This document shows, piece by piece, positions 42,545 to 52,367 of a stretch of 64,000 nt of DNA (positions are counted from its first letter, which is position 1; the number at the start of each line of letters is the position of its first letter). Origin of the DNA: Bifidobacterium boum (GTDB lineage Bacteria > Actinomycetota > Actinomycetes > Actinomycetales > Bifidobacteriaceae); the NCBI RefSeq assembly GCF_000741535.1, contig NZ_JGYQ01000013.1, positions 119,601 to 183,600 on the forward strand. The letters run 5' to 3'. Position numbers and translations under genes: made by a program. The notes under the pieces are model-generated. The model saw only the letters and a program-made list of their open reading frames with translations, ran no database searches and was not told the origin of the DNA.

Positions 42545-44377
42545 TCAGCCCTTCATCGCCTCCCGCGCCGCCTGATACATCATGCGCACGGTCGCCTCAC
42601 GCCAATGCGACCAGCCGTACTGCTTGGTGATTGCCTCGCCGGATGTGGCGCCCAAGGACGAGCCGTCCGCACGCGTCAGGTCGAACAGCATATCCAGCAG
42701 CACCGGATCATGTTCAACACGCTCCGCAAGCTCACGCCCGACCGCAGGATCTTCCGGATCCTTGCCTGTCGCGAACTGGGAGAGTGTCAGATGCTCACGC
42801 ACCAGCAGCGTCGCTTGGGCGATTATCGGCTTGTCAAAACCCATGCGCCCCAAAATGACCGGCACGTGCCGCGCACCCTCGGCCGCATGGTCGCGCACGC
42901 CCGGACGTTTGCCGATATCGTGCAGCAGGCCGGCCAGCAGCAGCGTCGCGTATTGCGTGTCGTCGTACCGCATCCCACTCGGCGCCTCGCGTCCAAGCCG
43001 TGAGACGACTTCGATCATATGGCGGTCAATCGTGTACCTGTGCGCTGCGGACACCGACGGCCGGTTGCGTACGCCCAGCCACTCGGGCATCCACCGTCCC
43101 GGAAGATCAACGAAATCAAGCTCCTCCCACACAGGCGGCAACGACTCACCCGTAGCCAAGAAGCGGATGAACAGTTCGCGCGTCTCGTCATCCCAACCCT
43201 TATCGCTGACCGGGCACTGCTTGAGATTGAGCAGCGTTGACGGATTGATCGGCAGACCGTATTCCGCGGCCGCCACCCCGACCCGCAGCGGCAGGGTCGC
43301 GTCCCCGCTCGGGGCGACACCCACGGCGAGCGCCACCTCCTGCTCATGTTCGACCACGCCCGGCGCGATGGTGTTGAAGGTCGGCGCCTCGCGTTTACCG
43401 CCGGAACGCGGCTGGAACATCTGGAAGAACGCAAAGCGCGGTTTCTCATGGGTAAGCGTGTGCCGTGCGTGCGAAGCCGTGGAATCCAACGAGAACGCAA
43501 TACGACGACCCAACGTGGCCAACAGGGTCTGCAACCCTTCAACCGCATCAGCCTCACGCTCGCCTTCAGGCAAGGTCGGATCGGCCAGGCCGAGCATCGC
43601 AGCGACTTTCGGCTGATAGGCAGGCAACAGCAGATTGGTCTCCTTGCCCGCGACCACGTGCAGGCAGTCGCGCACATCCAACAGCCGTTCGACTGCCTCG
43701 TCATAGGAGCCGTGGGGCCGGTCGGCAAGCCAGGATGCCGCGAGCGCGGACACGAGCACTGTGTCGCGCAGGCCGCCGCGAGCCTCTTTGATATCAGGCT
43801 GGTTCAAGTACGGGAGCCTGCCGAACTCCTCAAGACGTGAGGACGCTGAATCGAGCAGTTCCTGCAATCGTTTGCGCGCCGCTTTGCGCCATCGTTCGAG
43901 AATGGATTTCGCTGTGCTTTCTATCAGAGCCGTATCCCCTGCAACCGGTTGCACGAACAGCCATCCCATGGCCGCCGGCAGGTCATGGTCAGTCACCGAT
44001 TCGCATTGCTGCCGAGTGCGGACCGCATGGTCAAGGTCAAGGCCGCTGTCCCACAGCGGATACCACAATTTGTTCGCCAGCTGGTTGAGCTGGTCGTCCT
44101 TCAGGGTGTGCGGCTCGACCATGAGCACGACATCGATGTCAGAGCTCGGACCGATCTGTCCACGGGCGAGCGAGCCTACCGCGGCGAGACCCACGCCATG
44201 ATCCGGCACGTCAAACGGTACTGATTCGACCGCTTCCCGCCACAAGTCCCGCAGGCTGGACATCGCAATATCCGTGCGCTGCCTGCGCTTGTCTTTGCCG
44301 TGACGGTAGATACCGTCGACGTCGGGCTTGCTGACATCCATGAAGCGTTGTTTCAATCCATCTACCGCAGAAGCCAT
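42545..44377 (-). CDS. glnD: PII uridylyltransferase/uridylyl-removing enzyme, short form
   Basis: 610 residues. The nucleotidyltransferase motif is AAVGSLARGQIGPSSDIDVVLM, the linker region contains QPDIKEARGGLRD, and the HD domain has LLLAGLLHDIGKRPG...HVPVILGRMGF. It modifies PII according to nitrogen status. Usual GlnD proteins have about 800-900 residues with two C-terminal ACT domains that sense glutamine. This one ends soon after the HD domain, so the ACT domains are absent. It follows amtB-glnB on the same strand after a hairpin. Confidence 0.92.
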   Translation of the reverse strand: MASAVDGLKQRFMDVSKPDVDGIYRHGKDKRRQRTDIAMSSLRDLWREAVESVPFDVPDHGVGLAAVGSLARGQIGPSSDIDVVLMVEPHTLKDDQLNQLANKLWYPLWDSGLDLDHAVRTRQQCESVTDHDLPAAMGWLFVQPVAGDTALIESTAKSILERWRKAARKRLQELLDSASSRLEEFGRLPYLNQPDIKEARGGLRDTVLVSALAASWLADRPHGSYDEAVERLLDVRDCLHVVAGKETNLLLPAYQPKVAAMLGLADPTLPEGEREADAVEGLQTLLATLGRRIAFSLDSTASHARHTLTHEKPRFAFFQMFQPRSGGKREAPTFNTIAPGVVEHEQEVALAVGVAPSGDATLPLRVGVAAAEYGLPINPSTLLNLKQCPVSDKGWDDETRELFIRFLATGESLPPVWEELDFVDLPGRWMPEWLGVRNRPSVSAAHRYTIDRHMIEVVSRLGREAPSGMRYDDTQYATLLLAGLLHDIGKRPGVRDHAAEGARHVPVILGRMGFDKPIIAQATLLVREHLTLSQFATGKDPEDPAVGRELAERVEHDPVLLDMLFDLTRADGSSLGATSGEAITKQYGWSHWREATVRMMYQAAREAMKG

Positions 44378-44498
44378 GTCCCCTCCAATGAGCCATGTTT
44401 CCTGATTCCCGGGCTTGTCGCGCAGTTGCCGCGATCAAACGCCCGAAAACGGGTGAACTATTCCGGCGCTTGCCCGCAGACGTGGGGCGCATAAAGAA

Positions 44499-44527
44499 TC
44501 CCCGCACTGCGCCAGCACGTGCGGGGA
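44499..44527 (-). terminator. Terminator between glnB and glnD
   Basis: TCCCCGCAC and GTGCGGGGA form a perfect 9-bp stem with an 11-base loop, followed on the minus strand by TTCTTTAT. glnD may therefore rely on read-through or its own promoter. Confidence 0.8.
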
Positions 44528-44599
44528 CCTGTCTTATCAATACCCGACCGTCAGCGCCACGGCAAACAGACGAAACCGCGACACCGGGGACGGGAGCTT

Positions 44600-46223
<1,624 letters not shown>

Positions 46224-46330
46224 ACAATTACCTCCCTCTCCGGCGCCCACCTTGGACGAGGCGGGCGGGCGAGCGAACCACTCATTAGTAATCCCCGTGG
46301 GGACTGACATGGTCATGGAACGCCCGCCGG

Positions 46331-46368
46331 GTTTTCGGAACGTTACGGAATGTTACGCCGAAGTTACA
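46331..46368 (-). promoter_or_regulatory. GTAAC repeat array upstream of amtB (GlnR-like operator)
   Basis: GTTAC occurs at 46342-46346, 46352-46356 and 46363-46367, and GTTTTC precedes them. Read from the minus strand: GTAAC-n6-GTAAC-n5-GTAAC-n5-GAAAAC, close to the actinobacterial GlnR pattern of alternating GTnAC and GAAAC sites 11 bases apart. Confidence 0.5.
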
Positions 46369-46521
46369 GCGTATTGGACATTTCCGCGGTCTTGTCTCGA
46401 ATTCCGCGCTTTGCGGGGGTCTGCGGATGGGACGCATCCACCCAGTTGATGACCACATTGTGGGCATTGTCCGATGGCCGGCCAGCTCAAGACTGGCGGC
46501 ACAAGGACGACTGCCTGTCTG

Positions 46522-47856
46522 CTACTTGGCGGCGGCAGCCTCCTTCGCCGGGGTGCCGACGGCGGCAGCGGCTTCAGCTTCGCGGGCGATACGGGCTTCA
46601 TAAGAGTCCTCACTCTTGGTGAGCACACTCGGCTCGAAATCAGCGTAGGCCGCGACCAGACCGTGTTCAGGCAGATCAAGGCCAGACAGCTCTTCCTTGG
46701 CAGAGACGCGCAGGCCGATGGTGTGCTTGATGACCCAGAAGATGATGATCATCGTGACCGTGGTCCACGCCGCAACCACGGCAACACCCAACAGCTCAAC
46801 GCCGAAGAGCTTCAAGCCGCCGCCGTAGAACAGGCCTCCATCCTTGGCGAACAGGCCGACCAGCAGCGTGCCGCCGGCACCGCAGCAACCATGAGCGGCG
46901 AACGCGCCGACCGGGTCATCAATCTTGAACTTGTTTTCGACGATGGACGCGGCATACACGTAGATGAACGCGCAAATCAGGCCGATGAAGAAGGCGCCGA
47001 CCGGGCTGACCACATCGCAGCCCGCGGTGATGCCGATCAGGCCGGCGAGCGCGCCGTTGATGGTCAGGCCGACATCAGGCTTGCCGTACTTCTTCCAGGC
47101 GAGGAACATCGCGGTGAGCGCGCCGACAGCGGCCGCAAGGTTCGTGGTGATGAAGATGCTGCCCATCTCCACCCACGTGTCCTTGCCATCAGCGGTGATC
47201 GTGGAGCCTGGGTTGAAGCCGAACCAGCCGATCCACAGCAGGAAGATGCCGAGCATCGCCAGGGTGATGCTGTGGCCCGGAATGGCGCGCGCCTTGCCGT
47301 TCTTGTCGAACTTGCCGATACGCGGACCAAGGAAAATCGCGCCGATCAACGCGGAAATGCCACCGACCATGTGTACGACCGTGGAACCGGCGAAATCGTG
47401 GAAGCCGAGCTGTGCGAGCCAGCCATCCGAATTCCAGCACCAGTGGCCGGAAATCGGGTAGACAATCGCGGAAATCAAAGCGCTGTAAATCAGGTAAGCG
47501 GAGAACTTCGTGCGTTCAGCCATAGCGCCGGAGACAATGGTCGCGGATGTCGCGCAGAACACGGTCTGGAACATCAGATACACCATCGTCGGAACGTACT
47601 GGTTGTACTGGTAGTTGCTCATCACGAAGAAATCAGGCTTGCCGATGATGCCGCCGATGGACGGGCCGAACATGATGCCGAAGCCGAAAATCCAGAACAA
47701 CACCGTGCCGATGCAGTAGTCCATGAGGTTCTTCATGGCGATATTGCCGGCGTTCTTTGCTCGCGTGAAGCCTGTCTCCAGCATCGCGAAGCCGGCTTGC
47801 ATCATGAACACCAGCGTCGCGGCGAGCAATGTCCAAATGACATTGGTCGATGACAT
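46522..47856 (-). CDS. amt: Second ammonium transporter
   Basis: A 444-residue Amt/Rh-fold protein, a different subtype from the downstream amtB. It has MSSTNVIWTLLAATLVFMMQ AGFAMLETGF, HDFAGSTVVHMVGGISALIGA (first pore His) and AAHGCCGAGGTLLVGLF (second pore His). The unusual adjacent Cys pair sits beside the second His. The Ala/Glu-rich C-terminal tail of about 30 residues is longer than usual. ATG 47856 has GGAAG upstream. Divergent from the antiporter gene, with GTTAC-type repeats in between. Confidence 0.93.
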   Translation of the reverse strand: MSSTNVIWTLLAATLVFMMQAGFAMLETGFTRAKNAGNIAMKNLMDYCIGTVLFWIFGFGIMFGPSIGGIIGKPDFFVMSNYQYNQYVPTMVYLMFQTVFCATSATIVSGAMAERTKFSAYLIYSALISAIVYPISGHWCWNSDGWLAQLGFHDFAGSTVVHMVGGISALIGAIFLGPRIGKFDKNGKARAIPGHSITLAMLGIFLLWIGWFGFNPGSTITADGKDTWVEMGSIFITTNLAAAVGALTAMFLAWKKYGKPDVGLTINGALAGLIGITAGCDVVSPVGAFFIGLICAFIYVYAASIVENKFKIDDPVGAFAAHGCCGAGGTLLVGLFAKDGGLFYGGGLKLFGVELLGVAVVAAWTTVTMIIIFWVIKHTIGLRVSAKEELSGLDLPEHGLVAAYADFEPSVLTKSEDSYEARIAREAEAAAAVGTPAKEAAAAK

Positions 47857-48033
47857 GGCACCCACTTCCTTTCCTCTCTTATGGATGGCCGTCTGAATCC
47901 GAAAGACGCGGACACGGGTCCGGACGCGAGGCCCCAAGAACCGGCCTCAACCCGCTGGCCTCAGCCCGTCTCTTGTTGTCCCGGATTCTGGCAACCATGC
48001 TAAACAGGCGGATTTCCGGGGAACGCATGCCTT

Positions 48034-48069
48034 GTTACACGCAGGTCACGTAGATTGCGCGGAAGTAAC
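48034..48069. promoter_or_regulatory. GTTAC/GTCAC repeats between amt and the antiporter gene
   Basis: GTTAC (48034-48038), GTCAC (48045-48049) and GTAAC (48065-48069) lie 11 and 20 bases apart, matching the helical phasing of GlnR half-sites. Confidence 0.4.
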
Positions 48070-48225
48070 GGACGATACCGCGGCGAGATTACAGTGATTC
48101 CTATATATCCGGCACATGGCATCGAACAGCTTGGATTCCCGCGTCTTGCGGCTCATGCAGTCGTGTGGAAACAGTTGGACGCCAATGCCCGAAATGTCCA
48201 ACTACCGAAGAGAGAAGGTTCCGAG

Positions 48226-49506
48226 ATGGCGGTATTCGTCGCGACATTGTGCGCAATCCTGGTTCTGACCATGCTGTCCGGCGCGATTTGCCGGAAAACC
48301 GGGCTGCCTGAAGTCGTCGGCCAAATCGTAGTGGGCATCGTGTTCGGGCCGACCGTCCTGGGGTTGATGCAGCCGAGCAGTTCGACGGAATTGTTCAGCA
48401 ATATCGGCATTATCGTGCTCATGTTCCTAGGCGGGGTGGGTTGCGATCTGGGGCTGCTGAAGCGCTATTCCAAGGCGGCGCTCATTGTGGCGTGCATGGG
48501 TGTGGTCGCGCCGGTGCTCATCATGGGCGGGGTGAGCATGGTGTTCGGGTTCGACCTCATGTCGTCCCTGTTCATCGGCGTGGTGTTCTCCGCGACATCC
48601 GTGTCGATTTCGGTGGCGGTTTTGAAGGAAGCGGGGCGTCTTGACACGAAGGAAGGCGCGTCGATTCTGGGCGCGGCCGTCGCGGATGATGTGATCGGCG
48701 TGATTCTGCTCAGTGTCATGAGCACGCTGATCAGCACGGGCAGCGTGTCGTTCCAGCAGCTCGGATTGATTGCGCTCAAGCAGGTCGCGTTCTTCGCGCT
48801 GACCGTCGTGGTGGTGCTGTGGGTGGCGCCGTGGCTGATGACCTTCGCCGCACTGCTCAAAGCGCCGAGTGGCATTGCGATCATGGCGACGATCATCTGC
48901 CTGGCGATGGCCTGGTGCTCGGAACTCGTGGGATTAAGCTACGCGGTGGGCGCGTTTTTTGCGGGCATCGCCGTGAGCCGCAGCGACTACCGCGAGCAGG
49001 TGGATCGAGATATCGAGCCGATTGGCGACTGCTTCTTCGTGCCACTGTTCTTTGTGAGTATCGGTTTGAACACCGAGGCCGTGCACGACATGCATCTGGT
49101 GTGGTTCATTGTGGTGATGACCGTGCTGGGTGTCATCACGAAGATTGTCGGCTGCGGGCTGGGAGCGCGGATGGCCGGCTTCAACGGCCGCAGCTCCATC
49201 ATCATCGGCACGGGCATGATTCCCCGCGGCGAGATGGCGCTGATCACCGCACAAATCGGCTTCTCGCAGCATATTCTGTCGGACGACTACTATTCGACGA
49301 TTATTTTCACGATTTCGCTGGTGACGCTCATCGCGCCGCTGTTCTTGAAGGCTGCGCTGCGCGGGGCTCCGGCGCGGGATGATGCGGCTGAGGCTGGGAG
49401 CGCGAAGACAGAAAACGTCATCGAGACCGAAAGCGAAGCTACGGACATCATCGATGCGCAGACGGCAGACACCAGCGCGGTCGGGATGGCTGCACCAGTC
49501 GCCTGA
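48226..49506 (+). CDS. CPA2-family cation/proton antiporter (Kef/NapA-like)
   Basis: A 426-residue protein with 11-12 membrane helices: LPEVVGQIVVGIVFGPTVLGL, SATSVSISVAVLKEAG, AAVADDVIGVILLSVMS (the double Asp of the ion site), and GMIPRGEMALITAQIGF. A soluble C-terminal tail of about 50 Asp/Glu/Ala-rich residues follows. There is no RCK/TrkA-N domain, so it is more like NapA/GerN than full Kef. ATG 48226 follows GAGAAGG. The upstream open codons lack a ribosome site and family similarity. Confidence 0.88.
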   Translation: MAVFVATLCAILVLTMLSGAICRKTGLPEVVGQIVVGIVFGPTVLGLMQPSSSTELFSNIGIIVLMFLGGVGCDLGLLKRYSKAALIVACMGVVAPVLIMGGVSMVFGFDLMSSLFIGVVFSATSVSISVAVLKEAGRLDTKEGASILGAAVADDVIGVILLSVMSTLISTGSVSFQQLGLIALKQVAFFALTVVVVLWVAPWLMTFAALLKAPSGIAIMATIICLAMAWCSELVGLSYAVGAFFAGIAVSRSDYREQVDRDIEPIGDCFFVPLFFVSIGLNTEAVHDMHLVWFIVVMTVLGVITKIVGCGLGARMAGFNGRSSIIIGTGMIPRGEMALITAQIGFSQHILSDDYYSTIIFTISLVTLIAPLFLKAALRGAPARDDAAEAGSAKTENVIETESEATDIIDAQTADTSAVGMAAPVA

Positions 49507-49594
49507 CATGTTATGACCCGTCCAGATTCCATTGCCGGCGCGGCCAGCCGATGATATGGGGCGCTGAATCGAGATTCGGCGGGTGTATCCGCGC

Positions 49595-49749
49595 TATCTG
49601 TAGTACATGCCGGAAAGCAACTCGCTTATCAGGGTTCGATGAGCGTCAATACCGCAAGAGAACCATGGGAAATCCGCTGTCTGTACTCGCCGGTTTGATC
49701 GGCAGCGAACCCTCGTAGCAACGATATGTTCCGCAACGTACTACAGATA
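49595..49749 (+). ncRNA. Candidate structured RNA with pseudoknot
   Basis: A 12-bp perfect closing stem pairs TATCTGTAGTAC (49595-49606) with GTACTACAGATA (49738-49749). Inside it TGCCGGAA (49608-49615) pairs with TTCCGCA (49729-49735) with one bulge. A hairpin CGCTTATC-AGGGTTC-GATGAGCG (49623-49645) follows, and its whole 7-base loop can pair with GAACCCT (49707-49713), making a pseudoknot. CGCTG/CAGCG (49675-49679/49703-49707) and GCCG/CGGC (49689-49692/49700-49703) form a further hairpin. One G-U pair in the first hairpin is compatible only with the + strand. No reading frame is supported. I cannot assign it to a known RNA family; the raiA RNA or another large actinobacterial motif should be tested first. 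Confidence 0.6.
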
Positions 49750-49831
49750 TGCAAGATGCTGCGGGATGCTGCACATACCTCGATACCGCGCCTAGCTATC
49801 AGGAGACCGATGGCCGCAACCGGACACGTAA

Positions 49832-49874
49832 GCCGTATGTAGTGCCGCCGTAGCGTCACTGCATACGGCGGCAC
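49832..49874. terminator. Two overlapping, mutually exclusive hairpins after ftsY
   Basis: GCCGTATGTAGTG (49832-49844) pairs with CACTGCATACGGC (49857-49869) over 13 bp with one G-U pair on the + strand. GTGCCGCCGTA (49842-49852) pairs perfectly with TACGGCGGCAC (49864-49874). The second probably ends ftsY transcripts on the minus strand and the first suits + strand transcripts coming from the candidate RNA. Confidence 0.6.
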
Positions 49875-49886
49875 CGAGTGTTACAT

Positions 49887-51113
49887 TCAGGCGAGAATAC
49901 CGTCGACGAAACCTTCCGGGTCGAACGGCGCCAAATCATCCGGCCCCTCACCCAAACCGACCAGCTTGACGGGCACACCAAGCTCCTTCTGCACGGAAAT
50001 CACAATGCCGCCCTTCGCGGAACCATCCAGCTTGGACAGCACGACACCGGTGATGCCGATCGCCTGGGCGAACACCTTCGCCTGTTCCATGCCGTTCTGG
50101 CCGGTGGTCGCATCAAGAACAAGCAGCACCTCGTCAACCGGCAGGTTCTTCTCGGTGACACGGCGGATCTTGCCGAGCTCATCCATGAGATTCGCCTTGT
50201 TCTGCAGGCGGCCCGCAGTATCGATAATCAACACGTCGGCGTTCTCGTTCTTCGCACGCTGCGATGCCTCGAACGCGACAGACGCCGGGTCAGCGCCGTC
50301 CTTGTCGGAACGCACGACCGGCACGTTGACCTTCGCACCCCAGGTTGCCAGCTGGTCGGCGGCGGCCGCACGGAAGGTGTCCGCCGCGCCGAGCATGACG
50401 CTCTTGCCGTCGGCTACGAACAGGCGCGCGAGCTTGCCGGCGGTCGTGGTCTTGCCGGTGCCGTTGACGCCGACCATGATGATGACGCTTGGCTTGTGCG
50501 CTTCGGGCTTGTCGGCGTTCAGACGACGATCAGTATCCGTGCCGACCATCGCGAGCAGCTTGGAACGCAAGGCCTCACGCACCTGGGCGGGGTCATGCGT
50601 GCCGGTGATGCGGGCGTCATTGCGCAGCTCATCGACGAGCTGTTCGGAGGCATCCGCGCCGACATCGGCCATAAGCAGCGTGTCTTCGACGTCCTCCCAA
50701 TCAGCTTCGGACAGGTGATCCTTGGCAAGAATATTGAACAGCGCCTTGCCGAAGGGGTTCGCACTGTTCGCAAGGCGCGCCTTCAACCGGGTCATGCGCG
50801 AGGTCGCGGATTCCGGGGCGGACTCGGACGCAGCGGAGGAAGCTGGGGCGGGCGTAGGAGTGGAGGTTGCCGCCGGCTCGGGGGTCGCCGCCGGCGGTTC
50901 AGGTTCAGACTCGGATTGACCGGATCGTTCAGCCTGTTGCGCCACAATCGCCGTGTCGGCGGCCTCTTTCGCTGCGGCCTCACGGTCTTCACGCGCCTGT
51001 TCGGCCGTCTCGATACGCTTCTTGCGCGCACGGTCAGCGAGCACGCCGGCGATAATCAACGCGATGGCGATAACCGCCACCACCACAATCGCAATAATCT
51101 GTTGAGTATCCAT
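49887..51113 (-). CDS. ftsY: Signal recognition particle receptor FtsY
   Basis: 408 residues. An N-terminal membrane helix (IIAIVVVAVIAIALIIAGVLA) is followed by a charged Glu/Ala/Pro linker, the four-helix N domain, and the GTPase NG domain with G1 MVGVNGTGKTTTAGKLA, ADTFRAAAADQL, G3 LIIDTAGRLQ, G4 VLSKLDGSAKGG and the closing VGLGEGPDDLAPFDPEGFVD. It docks the SRP-ribosome complex on the membrane. Confidence 0.97.
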   Translation of the reverse strand: MDTQQIIAIVVVAVIAIALIIAGVLADRARKKRIETAEQAREDREAAAKEAADTAIVAQQAERSGQSESEPEPPAATPEPAATSTPTPAPASSAASESAPESATSRMTRLKARLANSANPFGKALFNILAKDHLSEADWEDVEDTLLMADVGADASEQLVDELRNDARITGTHDPAQVREALRSKLLAMVGTDTDRRLNADKPEAHKPSVIIMVGVNGTGKTTTAGKLARLFVADGKSVMLGAADTFRAAAADQLATWGAKVNVPVVRSDKDGADPASVAFEASQRAKNENADVLIIDTAGRLQNKANLMDELGKIRRVTEKNLPVDEVLLVLDATTGQNGMEQAKVFAQAIGITGVVLSKLDGSAKGGIVISVQKELGVPVKLVGLGEGPDDLAPFDPEGFVDGILA

Positions 51114-51268
51114 ACCCCCAGCCTATGGTTTTCAAGGGACAGGCAGGACTCTATACGAGGCGTGCACCACGTATGGCTCAACGCCACGCCCATCCGTGTT
51201 GATACACTGGGATGCAACGGAAACCACATCGCTGTATTCCGCGCCAACCGCCGACGGCAGGACATGAC

Positions 51269-51889
51269 ATGAACACCAAGCGTGCGCTCACCGCACTCAC
51301 CATATTCGAAGCCGCACAACCCTACCTGTTCTGGCTCATGTTCAGTGTCTGCGCGCACGTGTTCGAAGATGCCAACTGGTTCTCCGACAATCTCCCGCTG
51401 ATCGCGACCGTGTGGGTGCTCGCTACGGGAATCATCGGAGCGCTGTACATCTGGCTTTCCTGGAACAGTGAATTCCGCTCGCTCGCACGCAATGCGATGA
51501 TCATCAAACTCGCCCATATCCCCTACTATCTGCTGGTGTTCGCGTGCGCCGCGCTGTCGATCATCCTCTCGTTGAAAATCCCGTTCATCACGGTGGCGGT
51601 GTGGGCGTTCTGTTTCATCGCCGACGCGACACTCATTGTGACGAGCGGATTGTATGAACTTGCCGCAGTGATTGTCGGGGTGCGGTACGGACGACTGACA
51701 CCGGTACAAAGCGCGATGTACGGCATCGCGGGATTCCTGTTCTGCGTGGATGCGGTGACGGCGATCATCCTGTTCGCACAATCACGCCGGGAACCAGTCA
51801 TGTCTGTCGGCGCGAGGGCGATGCAACCTCCGGCGGCGGGGAGTTACGGGCCCGGCGGGACTTACGGTCCCCGGCCGATGGGAGCGTAA
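51269..51889 (+). CDS. Multi-pass membrane protein of unknown function
   Basis: 206 residues with about four or five hydrophobic helices (AAQPYLFWLMFSVCAHV; IATVWVLATGIIGALYIWLS; IPYYLLVFACAALSIIL; FITVAVWAFCFIADATLIV; YGIAGFLFCVDAVTAIILF). A short Gly/Pro/Tyr-rich cytoplasmic tail (GSYGPGGTYGPRPMGA) ends the protein. I do not recognise the family. ATG 51269 follows GGCAGGACATGAC. Divergent from ftsY. Confidence 0.75.
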   Translation: MNTKRALTALTIFEAAQPYLFWLMFSVCAHVFEDANWFSDNLPLIATVWVLATGIIGALYIWLSWNSEFRSLARNAMIIKLAHIPYYLLVFACAALSIILSLKIPFITVAVWAFCFIADATLIVTSGLYELAAVIVGVRYGRLTPVQSAMYGIAGFLFCVDAVTAIILFAQSRREPVMSVGARAMQPPAAGSYGPGGTYGPRPMGA

Positions 51890-52367
51890 GTGTGCGAGAC
51901 TGTACGGAAACCCGTGGATAGGTGCGTAAGTGTGCAAGGCCGTATCGTTGCAGCCGCAGGAACCGGGAGATAGTGGCTCATCCCCCACTGCATCGGTATG
52001 ATACGCACGCAACCGGCAGTTCCTGTGCTGGATTGCGCCCGGCAAACGCAAGATGGGCGCGCAATCCCGGCAACACCGATGAGATACGCACACAATCGCC
52101 GGTTCCCGCACCGCCCAGCGTACGGTGACCGGCAGATGTGGACGCATCCCGGACAAGCCGACACTGCCCGATCACAGCAACCCACGAATACGGGCACATC
52201 TCAACAGCACCGGCGAAATACGCGTCCATCCGCCGGTTCCCGTGCTGCAGGGCGAACAGGAGCCTCGGGATACACTGCTATCTTTGGGTGCCTTTGAGTA
52301 CCCACCCGCCAATTCGCCATCCCCTGCCCCACAGCTGAAATCCACAAGAAGTGAGAAACTAGACACT
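51890..52367. other. Intergenic with degenerate repeats
   Basis: No gene supported. GCGTAAGTGTGC occurs twice (about 51885-51896 and 51925-51936). A longer unit, [AG]ATACGCAC or AATACGCG followed by about 10 bases and then CCGGTTCC or a near match, recurs near 52010, 52085 and 52220. These look like eroded copies of one element. Confidence 0.45.

Noticed and set aside
49878..51272. 464-codon plus-strand open frame over ftsY
   Set aside because: Antisense shadow of ftsY, with low-complexity Gly/Arg-rich content near its end.
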